From contig CM052361.1 of NCBI GenBank assembly GCA_028551475.1, positions 1,805,501 to 1,869,500 of the forward strand: a stretch of 64,000 nucleotides of DNA. Reading direction: 5' to 3'. Positions 49,810 to 61,395 of this stretch are shown here, one piece after another; position 1 is the stretch's first letter; every line of letters starts with the position of its first letter. Position numbers and translations under genes: made by a program. The notes below the pieces were generated by a model, which was given only the letters and a program-made list of their open reading frames with translations, did no database searches and was not told where the DNA came from. The DNA is from Casuarina equisetifolia. Taxonomy: Eukaryota; Streptophyta; Magnoliopsida; Fagales; Casuarinaceae.

Positions 49810-51513
49810 ATGGAAGGCAAGCAGAGTCGTCTCCGGCACTCCTTCATAGCGTCGCCTCGCCTTCTGAGAAGCCGAAGCACAACGCCGGGCACCTCATCGC
49901 CTGAAAACAATTCATGCAGGCCGAGTTCCGGCCAACAAGTAGCGAAGCCGCGCGCAAACTCAACAACGAGATCAAGAAGCAACAGAAATGAAGAAAACAT
50001 AAGTCCTCTGGTTCCCATTTCGACCATTCCCAAGAAGGCGGTGGAGATTACTCGTAGTAAAGAAGGTTTTGGTAAGTTTCTGCAGCGAGGCAGTCCACGT
50101 CCCATCGGGGCCTCGAGGGGGCCAAGGCCAGTCACGAATTCTCCGTCTGCGTGGGCACTGTCGCCCGGGCGGTCGTTGGGTTTTCCGGCTAACCCAGAGT
50201 CACCGGGACGAACCCTGGGGCTTCCCTCAAGGCCAGAGCCGCCCGGGTCCGGCGGAAGGAGGGTTAAAGATGGTGTTAACGGGGTATTGAAGTACTTCAA
50301 GCAGAAGAAAGTGTCAGCAACACAAACGGAAGACTTCCACCAGTTCCGGATTCTGCATAACAGATTGCAGCAGTGGAGGTTTGTGAATGCCAGAGCTGAA
50401 GCAGCCATGGCCGGTGTAAAGAGAGTTGCAGAGGTAACAATTAAACTAAATAATTCATCAGAATCCATCAAAGAAAGCCCTTTAACATCTTCTCTTTTGG
50501 GTACTTGCAGGCCAATATATTTTCTGTATGGATTAGGATCTTCAGAATGAGGAAAACCATAGCAGAAAAGCAAATCCAGATGCAAAAACTCAGACTTAAG
50601 ATCAAGCTATACCAAGTTCTCAGCCCACAGATTTTCCTTCTCAATGAATGGGAAAAGTTAGAGAAAAGAAATCAAGAATCAATTAGCAGATTGACAAGAC
50701 AATTATCAGGAATATCAGTCAGGCTTCCTTTAGTGCAAGGTGCTAAGGTATTAAGTCGACCAATAATTAGCTTTTTAATTTATATATCTATTAACATTTT
50801 TGGTGAAACTCTAATTTTATCTTCTTCATCAAAATGCTGTACGGCAGGCTGAAGTGGTGGCTGTATACCAAGCTTTGAGCATGGCTTTGGAAGTTATGGA
50901 CAGCATTGTGGCAACAATTACCAAATTCTTCTCAAAGGTTCAATTTTGTGCATCTTATCCTATAAAAATTGCTAGAAAATAGTCCTTATAGACCTTGGCC
51001 AAGGCAAACTAACAAAAATTTTGGTTATTTCAGCAGATTGAGACACTCTATTACCTCCTTACAGAGCTTAAATGCACATTAGAACGAGATGAAGAGTATT
51101 TGGAAGAAGTTGAGATGGCCATTACCTTGGTTGCTACCTTATTGGTGAGTTTAATGATAATTCTTTTTTCCTTTTAAACCCATACAATTGTGAAACTAGG
51201 CTTTAGAAAGCAAACTTGGGCCATTTCTTTTATTATATAATTTAATTTTGATACTTTGGGCCCACAACAACATAGGCCGAAACAGAGAGCTTAACATAAT
51301 TGGGAAGGCTGTGACAAACCTGGGCTTTGTTGCTTAAGTTGTAAGAAACAAGCCTCCTAAGTTGTCTGAAGTTGAGTTTGGGCTTTGATTCTTCGTTTGT
51401 TTCTCTTTTGGGGTCTGTTGGAACAGGCAGAGGAGGTAAGCATTCAAGTACATCTCCTTCAAGCTGTTAAGGATTCGAGCAGGGGCCGAAGCCGAAGAGG
51501 AATTCTGAACTGA
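49810..51513 (+). CDS. QWRF motif-containing protein (short QWRF7-like member)
   Basis: Five exons, 49810-50433, 50511-50747, 50848-50937, 51037-51144 and 51427-51513, join in frame to 381 residues. The ATG at 49810 is the first in frame. The N-terminal 170 residues are basic and rich in Ser, Arg and Pro, typical of microtubule-binding QWRF/augmin-subunit-8 relatives. The diagnostic Q188-W-R-F191 lies in RLQQWRFVNARAEAAM. Helical, coiled-coil-like segments follow (KLRLKIKLYQVLSPQIF, then EYLEEVEMAITLVATLL). A basic tail GRSRRGILN ends the protein. The length suits the short QWRF7-type members. Members of the family such as AUG8, EDE1 and SCO3 associate with microtubules or, in some cases, organelles. 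The role of this one is inferred from the family only. Exon 4 could start three bases earlier because the acceptor is CAGCAG. Confidence 0.9.
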
Positions 51514-52989
51514 GGAATTTGTTGTCTCGTAGTCGATTCGACACGTTATGATTTAGCTCAATTTTGTAACACATTAACGATTATCTTTAGGAATGACTGA
51601 TAAGTTACTATGATATTAACTTATATTTAGAAGTGTTCTATGCTTTAGTAAATAATTTTAAAAAATAGATATAACATTTCTAACCTATTACTAAAACTCA
51701 GATTTTAAATGCCATATCACATCGTCTTCCTTTTACACGATGAACATGTTAGACATGAAAATTTCTTATATTAATTTCTTTCCATTAGAAACTTCTATCT
51801 CCTCCTTTAAAATGACACATATATAAAAATAAGAAAAAATACATCACTATATGTTAAGACCCTTAGACACTACCACTTTGTTAAAAGCTATTACTGATAA
51901 CAAGTGCGTATATTCTATGTCTTAACAATGACTTAGTCGGACCACAGGCTTATTGGCCACCTATTGGACCGCCTGTCATGTGATGTGCATCAACACTATA
52001 TAAGAATATTAATTATTTATGAAATATGCTAAATTTTAACACAACTCCCGGCCTCACCTCAAATAGGGATAAACTTTTTACACTATGATCAATTTTTTTT
52101 TTCCTTTAAGACAAAGAAATTAGGAATTTTGGTATCCCAAATTTAAAACCTCTTTCATTTTAAGCTGTCTTGATTTCAATTAAGGCATTTTCACAATATC
52201 CTTATTTAGAAGAAAATGGTGTTTCACCTAAAATTTATATTGTGATACAAATTAGAATGTTTCTTTTTCACTAAAAATTGATTTTGAAATTAGAGGAATA
52301 TGTTTACATAAATTTAATGTGTCGGTATGATAACGAGGGACACATATCATACTCCGACAATATAATACGACAAGACATAAAAGTCCACGACAATAAAAAA
52401 GGAAAGAAAGAGGAAAAGATGATTCACCCAATAACCAAGGAAGAGTATAAGAAGTGGGTGGGCGTAGAAATTGACGTTCTCCGGGAAGACAACGATGTAT
52501 CATTGTACTATCCGCAATACCCAAGGAAGTGCAATTTCTAGAGACTTTCGGTCAGCGGAAAATAAAAGAAAAAGACTGTTGGAGAACAAGCATCGCCCAC
52601 TCTTTTCTTCTCTTTCATCTTCCTTTTTCTTTAGGAAGCCATGCGTACCTTCTTGCAGAGGGTGGACAAAGAGACCATGTTCACGGCCATGCGCGACGAT
52701 GGCTTGTCGCTGTTTCATGCAAAGGATAGCCATGCGCGACGTTGACTAAGCTATGCTTCCTGCATTGGCTTTCCGTAGTGTTCACGAAGTAACATCGTTG
52801 TAATCTCTAAGTCAAGCTCCCTCCTGCCTTGACACTAGGGCCGTCTCACCTAAGGAAACCTTTGTATTACTAGAATGAATGTGAAATTTTTTTTAGGATT
52901 TTCAAGTGTTATCATTGGTCGAAAGCTTAAACTATTAGTTATAGCATTCATCTTATTTCTTAACAACTTTATTCAACCATGTGAACTAG

Positions 52990-53163
52990 GTTAATGAGCT
53001 AGTAGTTTAATAGTTGACTACTAGTTGCTTAGGATTTAGATCTTAGATTTAGTCTATTGTGGTTAATAGAGTAATTGTCAATAAGCTAGTAGCTTAGTAA
53101 TTGACTACTAATTGCTCAGGATTTAGGTCTTAGGTTCAATATTTCATTATCTACAAAGTTTTC
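52990..53163 (+). repeat. Two tandem SINE-like units
   Basis: Units at about 52990-53063 and 53087-53163 share AGCTAGTAGYTTARTA, TTGACTACTA, TTGCTYAGGATTTAG and TCTTAG. The second continues into GGTTCAATATTTC, close to a polymerase III B box. A related stretch (TAGTAATTAACTACTGATTGCTC) starts near 63928. This suggests a dispersed tRNA-derived family, but the ends are unclear. Confidence 0.55.
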
Positions 53164-53403
53164 TTTACTTAATTAAAAAACTTCATATGTTACTAAGGAT
53201 CAAAAATTTAGCTACTAGGTAAAACGTCTATCTTATTCCTTAAACATCATCTTTTTGTATCATAAGGTATTATTCTCTTCTTATAAATGAATATGGAAGA
53301 AATAGTTTTTTTAACAATTTGCTTACAAATATAAGGATGGAATAATGATTACAAGAGAAATGATACAAAAGACTTAATACTCTTTAACGCTACATGCAAA
53401 GCA

Positions 53404-53424
53404 AAAATAAATAAATAAATAAAT
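53404..53424. repeat. (AAAT)n microsatellite
   Basis: Five AAAT units in the TDR 3' flank. Confidence 0.85.
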
Positions 53425-53751
53425 ACTGTTAAGAAATTATTTTGTTAAGTTAATCATCCAAAAGGATTTGTCTGTCATTAGTAGAAATAGTGCCTTTCAT
53501 ACTTTAGATATTCCCATTTTTTGTCACTCACCAGTCCACTATAACCATGACTTATAGCCTTGAATTTATAAGCAGCAGCACACCCAAGTCATAATTATAA
53601 CAATGTAGGAAATAGAGCAAAAAAACACGAAAATTCAATTGAAAGCCAAAAAGAAAAATAACTTTCCTATACCAATCCCCCCACAATTTGAAAATTAGCC
53701 AAAAAAAAAAAAGGAAAAAAAAGAAGAAGAAAACCCAGTAAATTATTTATA

Positions 53752-56700
53752 TTAACATTCAACGACAGGCTTTTGTGCCAAAGGAATATCACCACCCCCA
53801 CAAGTAACCACATTATCCCGGCCACCGCCGCCGATCAGACTCTCCGGCAACTTCCTCTTGGGCTTAGCTTCTTGCAGCATGAGCACCACGTCCCTCATGG
53901 ACGGCCGGTCGGCGGGGTTCCGGCTGGTGCAAAGCAGTGCGATTCTAAGCATCTGCATCATCTCCTCCCTGACCGACGCACACGACGCTCCGGCGTTCTT
54001 GTCCAGGACGTCATTGATACCGTCCCTGACCTTTATCTTCGACCTTACCCAATCCACGATGCTGTTTCCGTCGCCGAACTCCGCGTCCACCGATCTTTTC
54101 CCGCTCAGAAGCTCCATTAACACCACCCCATAACTGTAGATATCACTCTTTTCATCAACCTGAAGCGTGTAAGCATATTCTGCAGAAAAAACAACGCCTC
54201 AATAATTCATTCTCTCTTTTAGAAAGAGACAGAGAGAATGATACTGATATTTTGACGTATCGATCTCCGTCACTTCCTGATCGGAAACAATAATAAGCAA
54301 ATCTATAAGTGGGGCATGTTCATTATAGGTAGATCTTCCAAATGCGACTTCTGAAAAGGAAAAGTGGAATAAAGAAAAAGAAAGAGCCTACACGCGCGAT
54401 AGTGCGCCAAGAAACAGTTCAGGAAAAATCCCGGCGCCCAAAGAAGAAAAGACTCAAGACAAATGAAGCCGAAGGATGTTCTTGGCAACTTTCAAAGCAA
54501 ACAAAGCCGAAAGCATCCCTCAATTGCAAGAAAAAGAACAAGGGTTATGATTAGTCTTTGACAATGTGGTTGCCTCATCTAAAACCAATAACCAATTAGA
54601 TTTGTCATAATCTAGTTTGTGTCTCTTACTGATGTTTGGTAGAAGACAGCAAATTCTTATGTTTTTATATGTTTTCACCGGTTTACTGTACTCTGGTTTA
54701 AATTTTGGACATTTTTTCTTATCTTTATCTAATACTTTAATATGGAATCCTATGACTTCGACAACCCGACATGTTACTGAGCCAGGTCTCGTCACCCAAC
54801 AAAAGGAACTAAACAAATATTCCGAAAACTCACCCAAGAGGATAATTGACCTGACTTACGTGCTCCAAATGTCAAACACGCTTCACGACAGAAGGAACAA
54901 AAGAAAAGACAGTCAAAGACAGAACGAAACAACACGCACCTGGCGCAATGTAGCCATAAGACCCGGCAATCACCGACATGGACTCGTCGCTCTGGATCAA
55001 CTTTGCGACACCGAAATCTGCCACCCGGGCCTCCATCTCGCCGTCCAACAAGATGTTACTGGGCTTGAGATCGCGGTGTACGATGACTGGGTCACAGTCG
55101 TGGTGGAGGTAGCAGATCCCCTGAGCCACCCCGAGAGCAATCTTGTACCGGGTCACCCAGTCCGCCACCAGATTCTCGCCCTTGTTCTTCGCGTGAAGGA
55201 GGTCGTCGAGGTTGCCGTTGGGCATGTACTCGTAGAGCAGCATGGTGCATTCCCTGTTGCTGCAGCAGCCTAGCAATCTTACGATGTTCCTGTGCCGCAC
55301 GTTTCCCAGGACGTCCACCTCAGCCAACACCCCCCGCCTACGCCGCACGTTCTCCTTGTGCTTGCCCCACAGCTTCTTCACCGCTATGATCTCGCCACCT
55401 GGCATCTCTGCTTTGTAGACAGTCCCCGTGGACCCCATTCCGAGGATTTTGTCCGTCGTGGATACACACTCGAGGACGTCGTCCGCCGTGAAGTGCAGGC
55501 GCTGGAAGGCGGTTAGCCTCCATGGCCCGATCTCGTGGTCGTCGCTGAATCGATGGCTGTGGTTGGTGTGGAAACAGCGGGTCCCGGCGGCGAGCACGAA
55601 GAGGCCAATACCGAATGCCAGTGCGATTATCCAGACTATTGCGCCTGCCGTCCGCTTGGGCTGCTCTTTGTGAACCTCGTTCTCGCCCATCCCCAGCGTG
55701 TCGGCTGCGCAGGGCCTTGCCAGGATTCCGCCGCAGAGACCCTCGTTTCCGGTAAACGACGACGGGTGGAGACTGGAGAATACAGCGCCGGAGGAGGGGA
55801 TGGGTCCGGTTAGTAGGTTGTAGGACACGTCGAAGCTCTCCAGTGTTGAACAGTTACCGAAGTTGGAGGGAATCGTGCCCGTCAGAAAATTATGCGAAAG
55901 ATCGACGTCAGTGATCGACGGAAGCGTGGAGATCTCCCAGGGGATTATACCGGTCAGTGAATTGCGGCCGAGTTTGAGAGTCAGAAGCCTCTCGCAGTGG
56001 CCAATATCCCAAGGGATGGAGCCGTTGAGAGAGTTGCCTTGGAGCTGGATCTTGTAGAGGACTCGGCAGCCAATGAAGTCCGGGATTTTGCCAATGAGCT
56101 TGGCAGAGCTGGCCGAGAAGACCTCCAAGTTAGTGGCGTTCCAGAGGTTGTCCGGCAAAGCCGCGTCGAACTGGTTCTGGGAGATGTCGAGATACGATAT
56201 TGCGATGGCATTGCCGAAATCTTCCGGTATAGGGCCCGAGAAGTTGTTAGCACTCAGGTCGACGTAGGTGAGGTTCGGCAAGGACCCAAAGCCGTAGGGG
56301 ATGGAGCCATTGAGCTGGTTGCCTTCGATCCGAAGGCGGGACAAGGAGGTGCATCTGGTTAGCGATGTCGGGAGCTGACCGAAGAGGCGATTGTTGAAGA
56401 GAATGAGCTTGAAGAGCTTGTTTCCGGTGCAGAGGTTGGGCGGAATTGGACCCGTCAGCGAGTTCGACGACACGTCGACTTTCTGCAACTTAGCGCTGGA
56501 GCCCAGCTTTTGAGGAAGGGTGCCATTTAGCGAGTTGTTCCACAGGTTAAACGTTTCCAGTTCCGGCAACTCGCCCATTTTTTCCGGTATTTCGCCGCTT
56601 AGCTTGTTCTCCATGAGGCTGATCGCTGTGAGTCCCTTTAAGGAGCCCAATCCTTCAGGAATCGTCCCCGAAAGCTGGTTATCAGACAGGTCGAGCACCT

Positions 56701-57595
56701 TTAGAGCTTGCAAGTTCCCGAAACTGGCGGGGATTTCGCCGGAAATCTTGTTTTTGAAGAGCAGCATCACTTCAAGCATCGTTAGGTTGCCTAATCCAGG
56801 TGTAAGAGCGCCGGAGAGATTGGCACTGGAAATGTCCAAGTACATGAGATTCGACAAGAGAGAGAATTCCACGGGTATGCCACCTTCGAACACGTTGTAG
56901 CCGATTTCCATGTGCTCCAGCTGCGTCAAGAACCCCAACTGCGGCGGTATCGGACCGTCCAACACATTCCCAGCCAAGTCCAGAAACTTGAGCCTCGGAA
57001 GACCCCCATAGCTCCGCGGCACACTACCTCCGAAGTAGCTTCCACCGAGGTTGAGGTGCTCGAGGAACCGTAGATGGACGAGCTCTTCCGGAAGTGGTCC
57101 CGTGAAGCTGTTACTGTAAGCGTTGAAGACGCGCAAGAACTTGAGCGTGGAAATCCCCGGCGGAAACGTTGAGTTGAAGTCATTGTGGCTGATATCTAAC
57201 ATCCTAAGCTCAGCCAGCTCGAATATCACCGACTGGAGAGGCCCATCGAAGCTGTTCCCGCTCAAATTCAAGTGGATTAAGTGCGACAAGTACCTGATTT
57301 CCGACGGGATAGCACCGGAAAGATTGCGGCGGGAGAGGTCGAGTGTGATAATCTGCGACGTTTTGGGGTGGCATTTCACGCCGGACCAGGAACACCAAAC
57401 AGGCCCGTCTTGTGACTGCGGCTTGGCACTCGGATCCCAGTCACGGAACGTGGAGAGAGGATCCCTGAGAGAAGATTTCAAAGAAAGCAGAGAGTGGAGC
57501 TGAAGAGGAACACCCACTGAAGCACAGAACACCAAACAAGCCTGGAAAACAACGCAGAACGAGAAGGAACGAAGAAGAAGAACAGGAGGTTTCAT
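53752..57595 (-). CDS. TDR: LRR receptor-like kinase TDR/PXY
   Basis: Two exons, 54940-57595 and 53752-54179, join through a GT-AG intron inside the codon for the kinase APE glutamate. The product is 1027 residues, close to the 1041 of Arabidopsis TDR. In order there are a signal peptide (about 1-25), an LRR N-cap (HSLLSLKSSL to WCSWSGVKC) and about twenty plant-type LRRs with GxIPxxxGxLxxL spacing. A transmembrane segment (AIVWIIALAFGIGLFVLAAG) lies at about 651-672. The kinase has a glycine loop GMGSTGTVY, lysine K740, H840-R841-D842 and D860-F-G, so it is an active-looking RD kinase. Arabidopsis TDR/PXY binds the TDIF (CLE41/44) peptide at the plasma membrane of procambial cells. It maintains vascular stem cells and represses xylem differentiation. 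The same job is inferred here from overall similarity (the DADFGVAK-like and LLCTSRNPADRPSMRDV regions) and from location near SMC6 and the C2H2 gene. Confidence 0.95.
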
Positions 57596-60500
57596 GGTTA
57601 TGGAGAATGGGTAGAGGTTGGGATTGGGTCTGACAAGTGGGTGTCGTTAAAAGAAGCAAATTTAAGGGAGGAAGGGTTTTGATGAGGCAGAGAGCTTCTT
57701 TTTCGGAGTGCTGTGTTGGTGATGGTCTTTCATGGAGATGATTACATTGTCTTTCTCTCTCTAACTGGTTCAAGTCTTTATCTCTCACCTACTGGTGATC
57801 AGTTCTTCACCTTTGTCTCATATATCCATATACTTTTGGATTTCTTGGGAATTCTTTTTCCTTTTCTTTTGCTTCCACTTTTCATCATTCCTTGTTTCTT
57901 CCTTTATCTTTGGCCACCCAACTGATAAATATGTTTAACAGTGACGATGTCTCTCACAGGATCCGAGAAAGTCAATTCAAATGTGGATTTATTTGAAAAA
58001 ACATGCTAAAATCAATTATGTATTTTATATTGTTAAGATATCAAATCTACCTCAAAATCAGCTCATGAAATAAAGAAAAAATCATATTTAATTTAATCGA
58101 GTACACAACTTGACACCTTAATAATATTATGTAATTAGACATTCACACTGTAATATGCTTTCTAACTATAATGTGACACTATACATTGACATTGTAATGC
58201 TACTTTTTACGTGAATTTGGTTTATTTAGATTCATAAAAGTGCTAAGGTAAACTTGGTTTCAATTTCATATAAGGAATGCTCAAATCTATTTCAAAAATG
58301 GAGTATTGAAGTGGAGAACTAAACATTCATATAATACTCTTTATACATGAACATGTTTTGTGGGTATTCTAAATGATAAGAAGTAATTCAAATGAACAGT
58401 TCGTCCGGGTGCACTGGGACCATCAAAGAACAAAGATTCCAGTCTTTAAAAAAGAAAATAAAGAGGGAAACAAGAAAACAAAAATGGTCTCTCTTTGAGT
58501 GGCTGTCATATTCTGCGTCACCACCGGGGTCTGCCACAGTCTATGATTGTGCTTCTCTCGGAACGGCGCGGGATTTTTGAAATTCAAGAAAACCAAGAAA
58601 TTCTCCTTATATGCACAAAAACGGTGTCGCTTTTCTACCTAGTTTGACTTCCTTTTGTATCATTAGCAGTTCTAAAGTATACATTAGATATTAATAAAGA
58701 ATAAAGGCTTCGACCATAATCATCCTCGCACATTTCAATATTCAGTTAAATCTGGGTTTAACACGCTAACTTCCACCCGACATCTTTTCTGGGTTTTTCT
58801 CGTCATTGCCCATGTTTTCTGTAATCTTAATCGACAGTATTTGTTCCGAAATCGTAGGCGGAGGTTTTCTTTGGACGGCTTTCTTCGGAAAATGTGGAGC
58901 TCGGGTTTTGCTCTCTAAACGACAAAAACAATAAAGAGGAACAGTCGCTTTCGAGAGGGCATGGAGGAGCACTCGGGTCTTTCTTAAAAGCATGGTTTTC
59001 ACCGTCTCTCTCATTGTCTCTCTTTTCTCGTTATTTTCTTAACAATTGATAATTAATTAAGTGGATAATTACATTCAATCAAAACATTAATTTCTATAAA
59101 CAAACTTAAAAGTCAAATTCAAAATTTAAAGAATAATTTTTACATTTGACATTATTTACTAGACAGGATAATACAAATGTTTATGCATGCATAAAGGTTT
59201 ATAGTTTAATTCAAAAATTAATTTATGGATTAGAGATACGACTTTTTACATTTAATTCATAAGTTGGAAAATAATTTTGATATTTGACATTATTTAATAA
59301 TTTGTAACGAATACAACCATTAAACCAAAGAATTTAAACTTGTTGATACAACAAGTTCAATTATCTTTAAGATTGTAACATTTTATTACACTTTACAACT
59401 AACATCCTAGCAACTCACTCCACAGTAGTTTTATGAATTTAGATGTTCTTTTGACTCATAATATTATCTATCAAGTAGTCCTTTTTGTAGGTTTTCACTT
59501 TTGTATTTTGAACTCTAGATGAAGGATTTGGCTTTAATACTAAATATAATTAACCAAATTATTAAGTCAAAAAGCTTAAGCTTGTTGGTAAGACAAATTC
59601 AATTACCTTTAAGATTGTAATATAATCATATATTTTTTATATACGATATTCCTTCTTAGCACTTCTTTGCACACTAACTATATTTTATGTTTAAAGTCAA
59701 ACAAAGTGATATAAATGTTTATGCATGTCAAACATTAGAGTTGAAGTGAATTAACTAGAGTTATAGAGATATGTTAAGAATAAACTTATAATATGCTACT
59801 ATTGATTATCAATCACTTGCCAGCTTGATGATAAACTAGCAGGACTTGGGACTAAGACATTTTAAGTTTAACACATAAATTACATCCGTCGAGTAGGTAC
59901 ATAAAACAAATAATAATATAATATAATAAAGTTACTCATTATGTAAATTTTATTTGTAAATCTTTTTTTATAACAATGAAAAATGTACTATCTTAAGTTA
60001 ACTTTGGATGTAAATAGGTTTTTTGTATATAAATATAAAAATATTATTAAATTAACATGTTAATAATACAAGATACACATCATTTTCATTATTGATGATA
60101 TTAAGGTGTTTGATCACTAATGAAAAAAAAAAAGAATTCCAAAAGAGTGTACGTAGGAGTAGTCGCCGTCGGTGATGGCGTGCAGTGAGTCCCACTTTCT
60201 CTGCCCCTCTATATCTCAAGTTCGTACGGCAGTAAAAAAAAAAAGTGTACAGTCTGAAATCCAATCCATCCAAAATGCTCTGCAGGTGCCTGTACATATC
60301 TCGGTTTGTCTATTTGCCAATTTAGTGGTTCTATGAGACTATGTACCCCTTTATGCTTCTGACAAGCTGCTTTAACTCCAACGAAAAAGCAAAGCCAGGT
60401 CCCAGAATGGACTTGAAAGATAAGCACATACAGAAATTTAAACATGGGCGCTTCTGTCTCAAAGAGCATCTGTTTCCGCATTGGGATCGGTTATATTTTT

Positions 60501-61139
60501 TTTTTCCTTGAAGTTGATGTTATATGAATATTTAATTTTTTTTTCTTGAAAATGATGTTATATGATTCAAATCAATTTCTAGAGTAAAATCAACTTTTGA
60601 TATTGAAATTTAGAAATGAAATATCATTTTTATTTGTAAATGTTACTCAATAATTTTTTTATTTATTACGTAAAATTTTTATCTTCAAAACTCAACAGCA
60701 TATCAAGCATATATTAAGTTTAAAATCAAATAAGTAGAGCAAAATTAAATATATTTTAAGAACTCAAAGTTGAAGAAGAGTTAAAAATAATTAATTTAAA
60801 CTCTGATTTTATATTAAAAATAGACTTATAAATTATTTAAAAATTAATTTATAAATAAAGAGACACTTTTTATTTAAATACCATTTAAAATTTATATTTT
60901 TTCTTTTACATGAAACTTTTGTTTTTAGCAATATAATTACACATTATCTATAAACCCCATTTGCAAAAAAAAAAAAATTTTTATTTTCTAGTTAATCTTC
61001 TGGTAGGAATAATCTTTTAACGTTACTTCCAAAAGAAAAAAAAAAATCAGGTGGCTAAAGTCTGCAGTCGTTTTGATTACAAAGTTAAATCATCGATTGC
61101 GTTTTACTTTGGATTCTCAGTTAAACCCACAAACAATAA
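57596..61139. other. TDR 5' flank and AT-rich intergenic DNA
   Basis: The first 300 bases after the TDR start are rich in G and then CT-rich, consistent with leader and promoter. The rest is strongly AT-rich with short repeats (for example TTTAAGATTGTAA at 59369-59381 and 59610-59622). Small open frames at 58392, 58766, 60052 and 60209 have no recognisable domain. Confidence 0.5.
59337..59638 (+). repeat. Diverged direct repeat pair of about 55 bp
   Basis: 59337-59392 and 59580-59638 share AAACTTGTTG/AAGCTTGTTG, then ACAA-TTCAATTA and CTTTAAGATTGTAA. They are probably remnants of an old AT-rich repeat. Confidence 0.6.
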
Positions 61140-61164
61140 GACAACAGTGGGAGGGAGCTAAACA

Positions 61165-61395
61165 GTGGGGCCCAGCGGGGTTGCTAATGGTCTCGCCCCA
61201 TGCCGATTCGGTCGGGTGCTACTGCGTTGTCACGCGCCTGGTCATGCAGTCATACGGCAGGTGCCCGCGTGACGGGCGTGACCCTACCACCTTAGCACTT
61301 GACATGATGTCCTAAGCCCCCACGCCCTCGCGTGACTGTCTCTCAATCCTCGCCTTAACGGTTGCTCTCTCCACTACCTTTTCCGTGACGGTTTT
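61165..61395. promoter_or_regulatory. GC-rich island with repeated CGCGTGAC motif
   Basis: In otherwise AT-rich DNA this short island has the octamer CGCGTGAC at 61266-61273 and 61329-61336, its reverse complement at 61229-61236, and a near copy GGCGTGAC at 61275-61282. CGCG-core sites are the kind bound by calmodulin-binding CAMTA factors. A promoter role is only inference, as no gene start is identified beside it. Confidence 0.4.

Larger units (their letters stand above)
51514..53751. other. Intergenic, AT-rich; SINE-like tandem copies
   Basis: It contains the 3' ends of the convergent QWRF and TDR genes. Open frames near 52278-52750 have no family I recognise. Two related SINE-like units lie at 52990-53163, and a TAAA microsatellite is at 53404-53424. 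Confidence 0.5.

Noticed and set aside
49746..50585. 279-codon open frame on the - strand
   Set aside because: It is the reverse strand of QWRF exons 1 and 2. The + strand has the QWRF motif and correct splice sites.
52278..52749. Overlapping short frames on both strands
   Set aside because: No recognisable protein, no splice pattern and mixed composition.
54617..57503. Several 60-218 codon frames on the + strand
   Set aside because: They lie opposite the TDR kinase and LRR exons and have no family features.
61073..61315. 80-codon open frame over the GC-rich island
   Set aside because: No domain. The frame seems a by-product of the local G/C composition.
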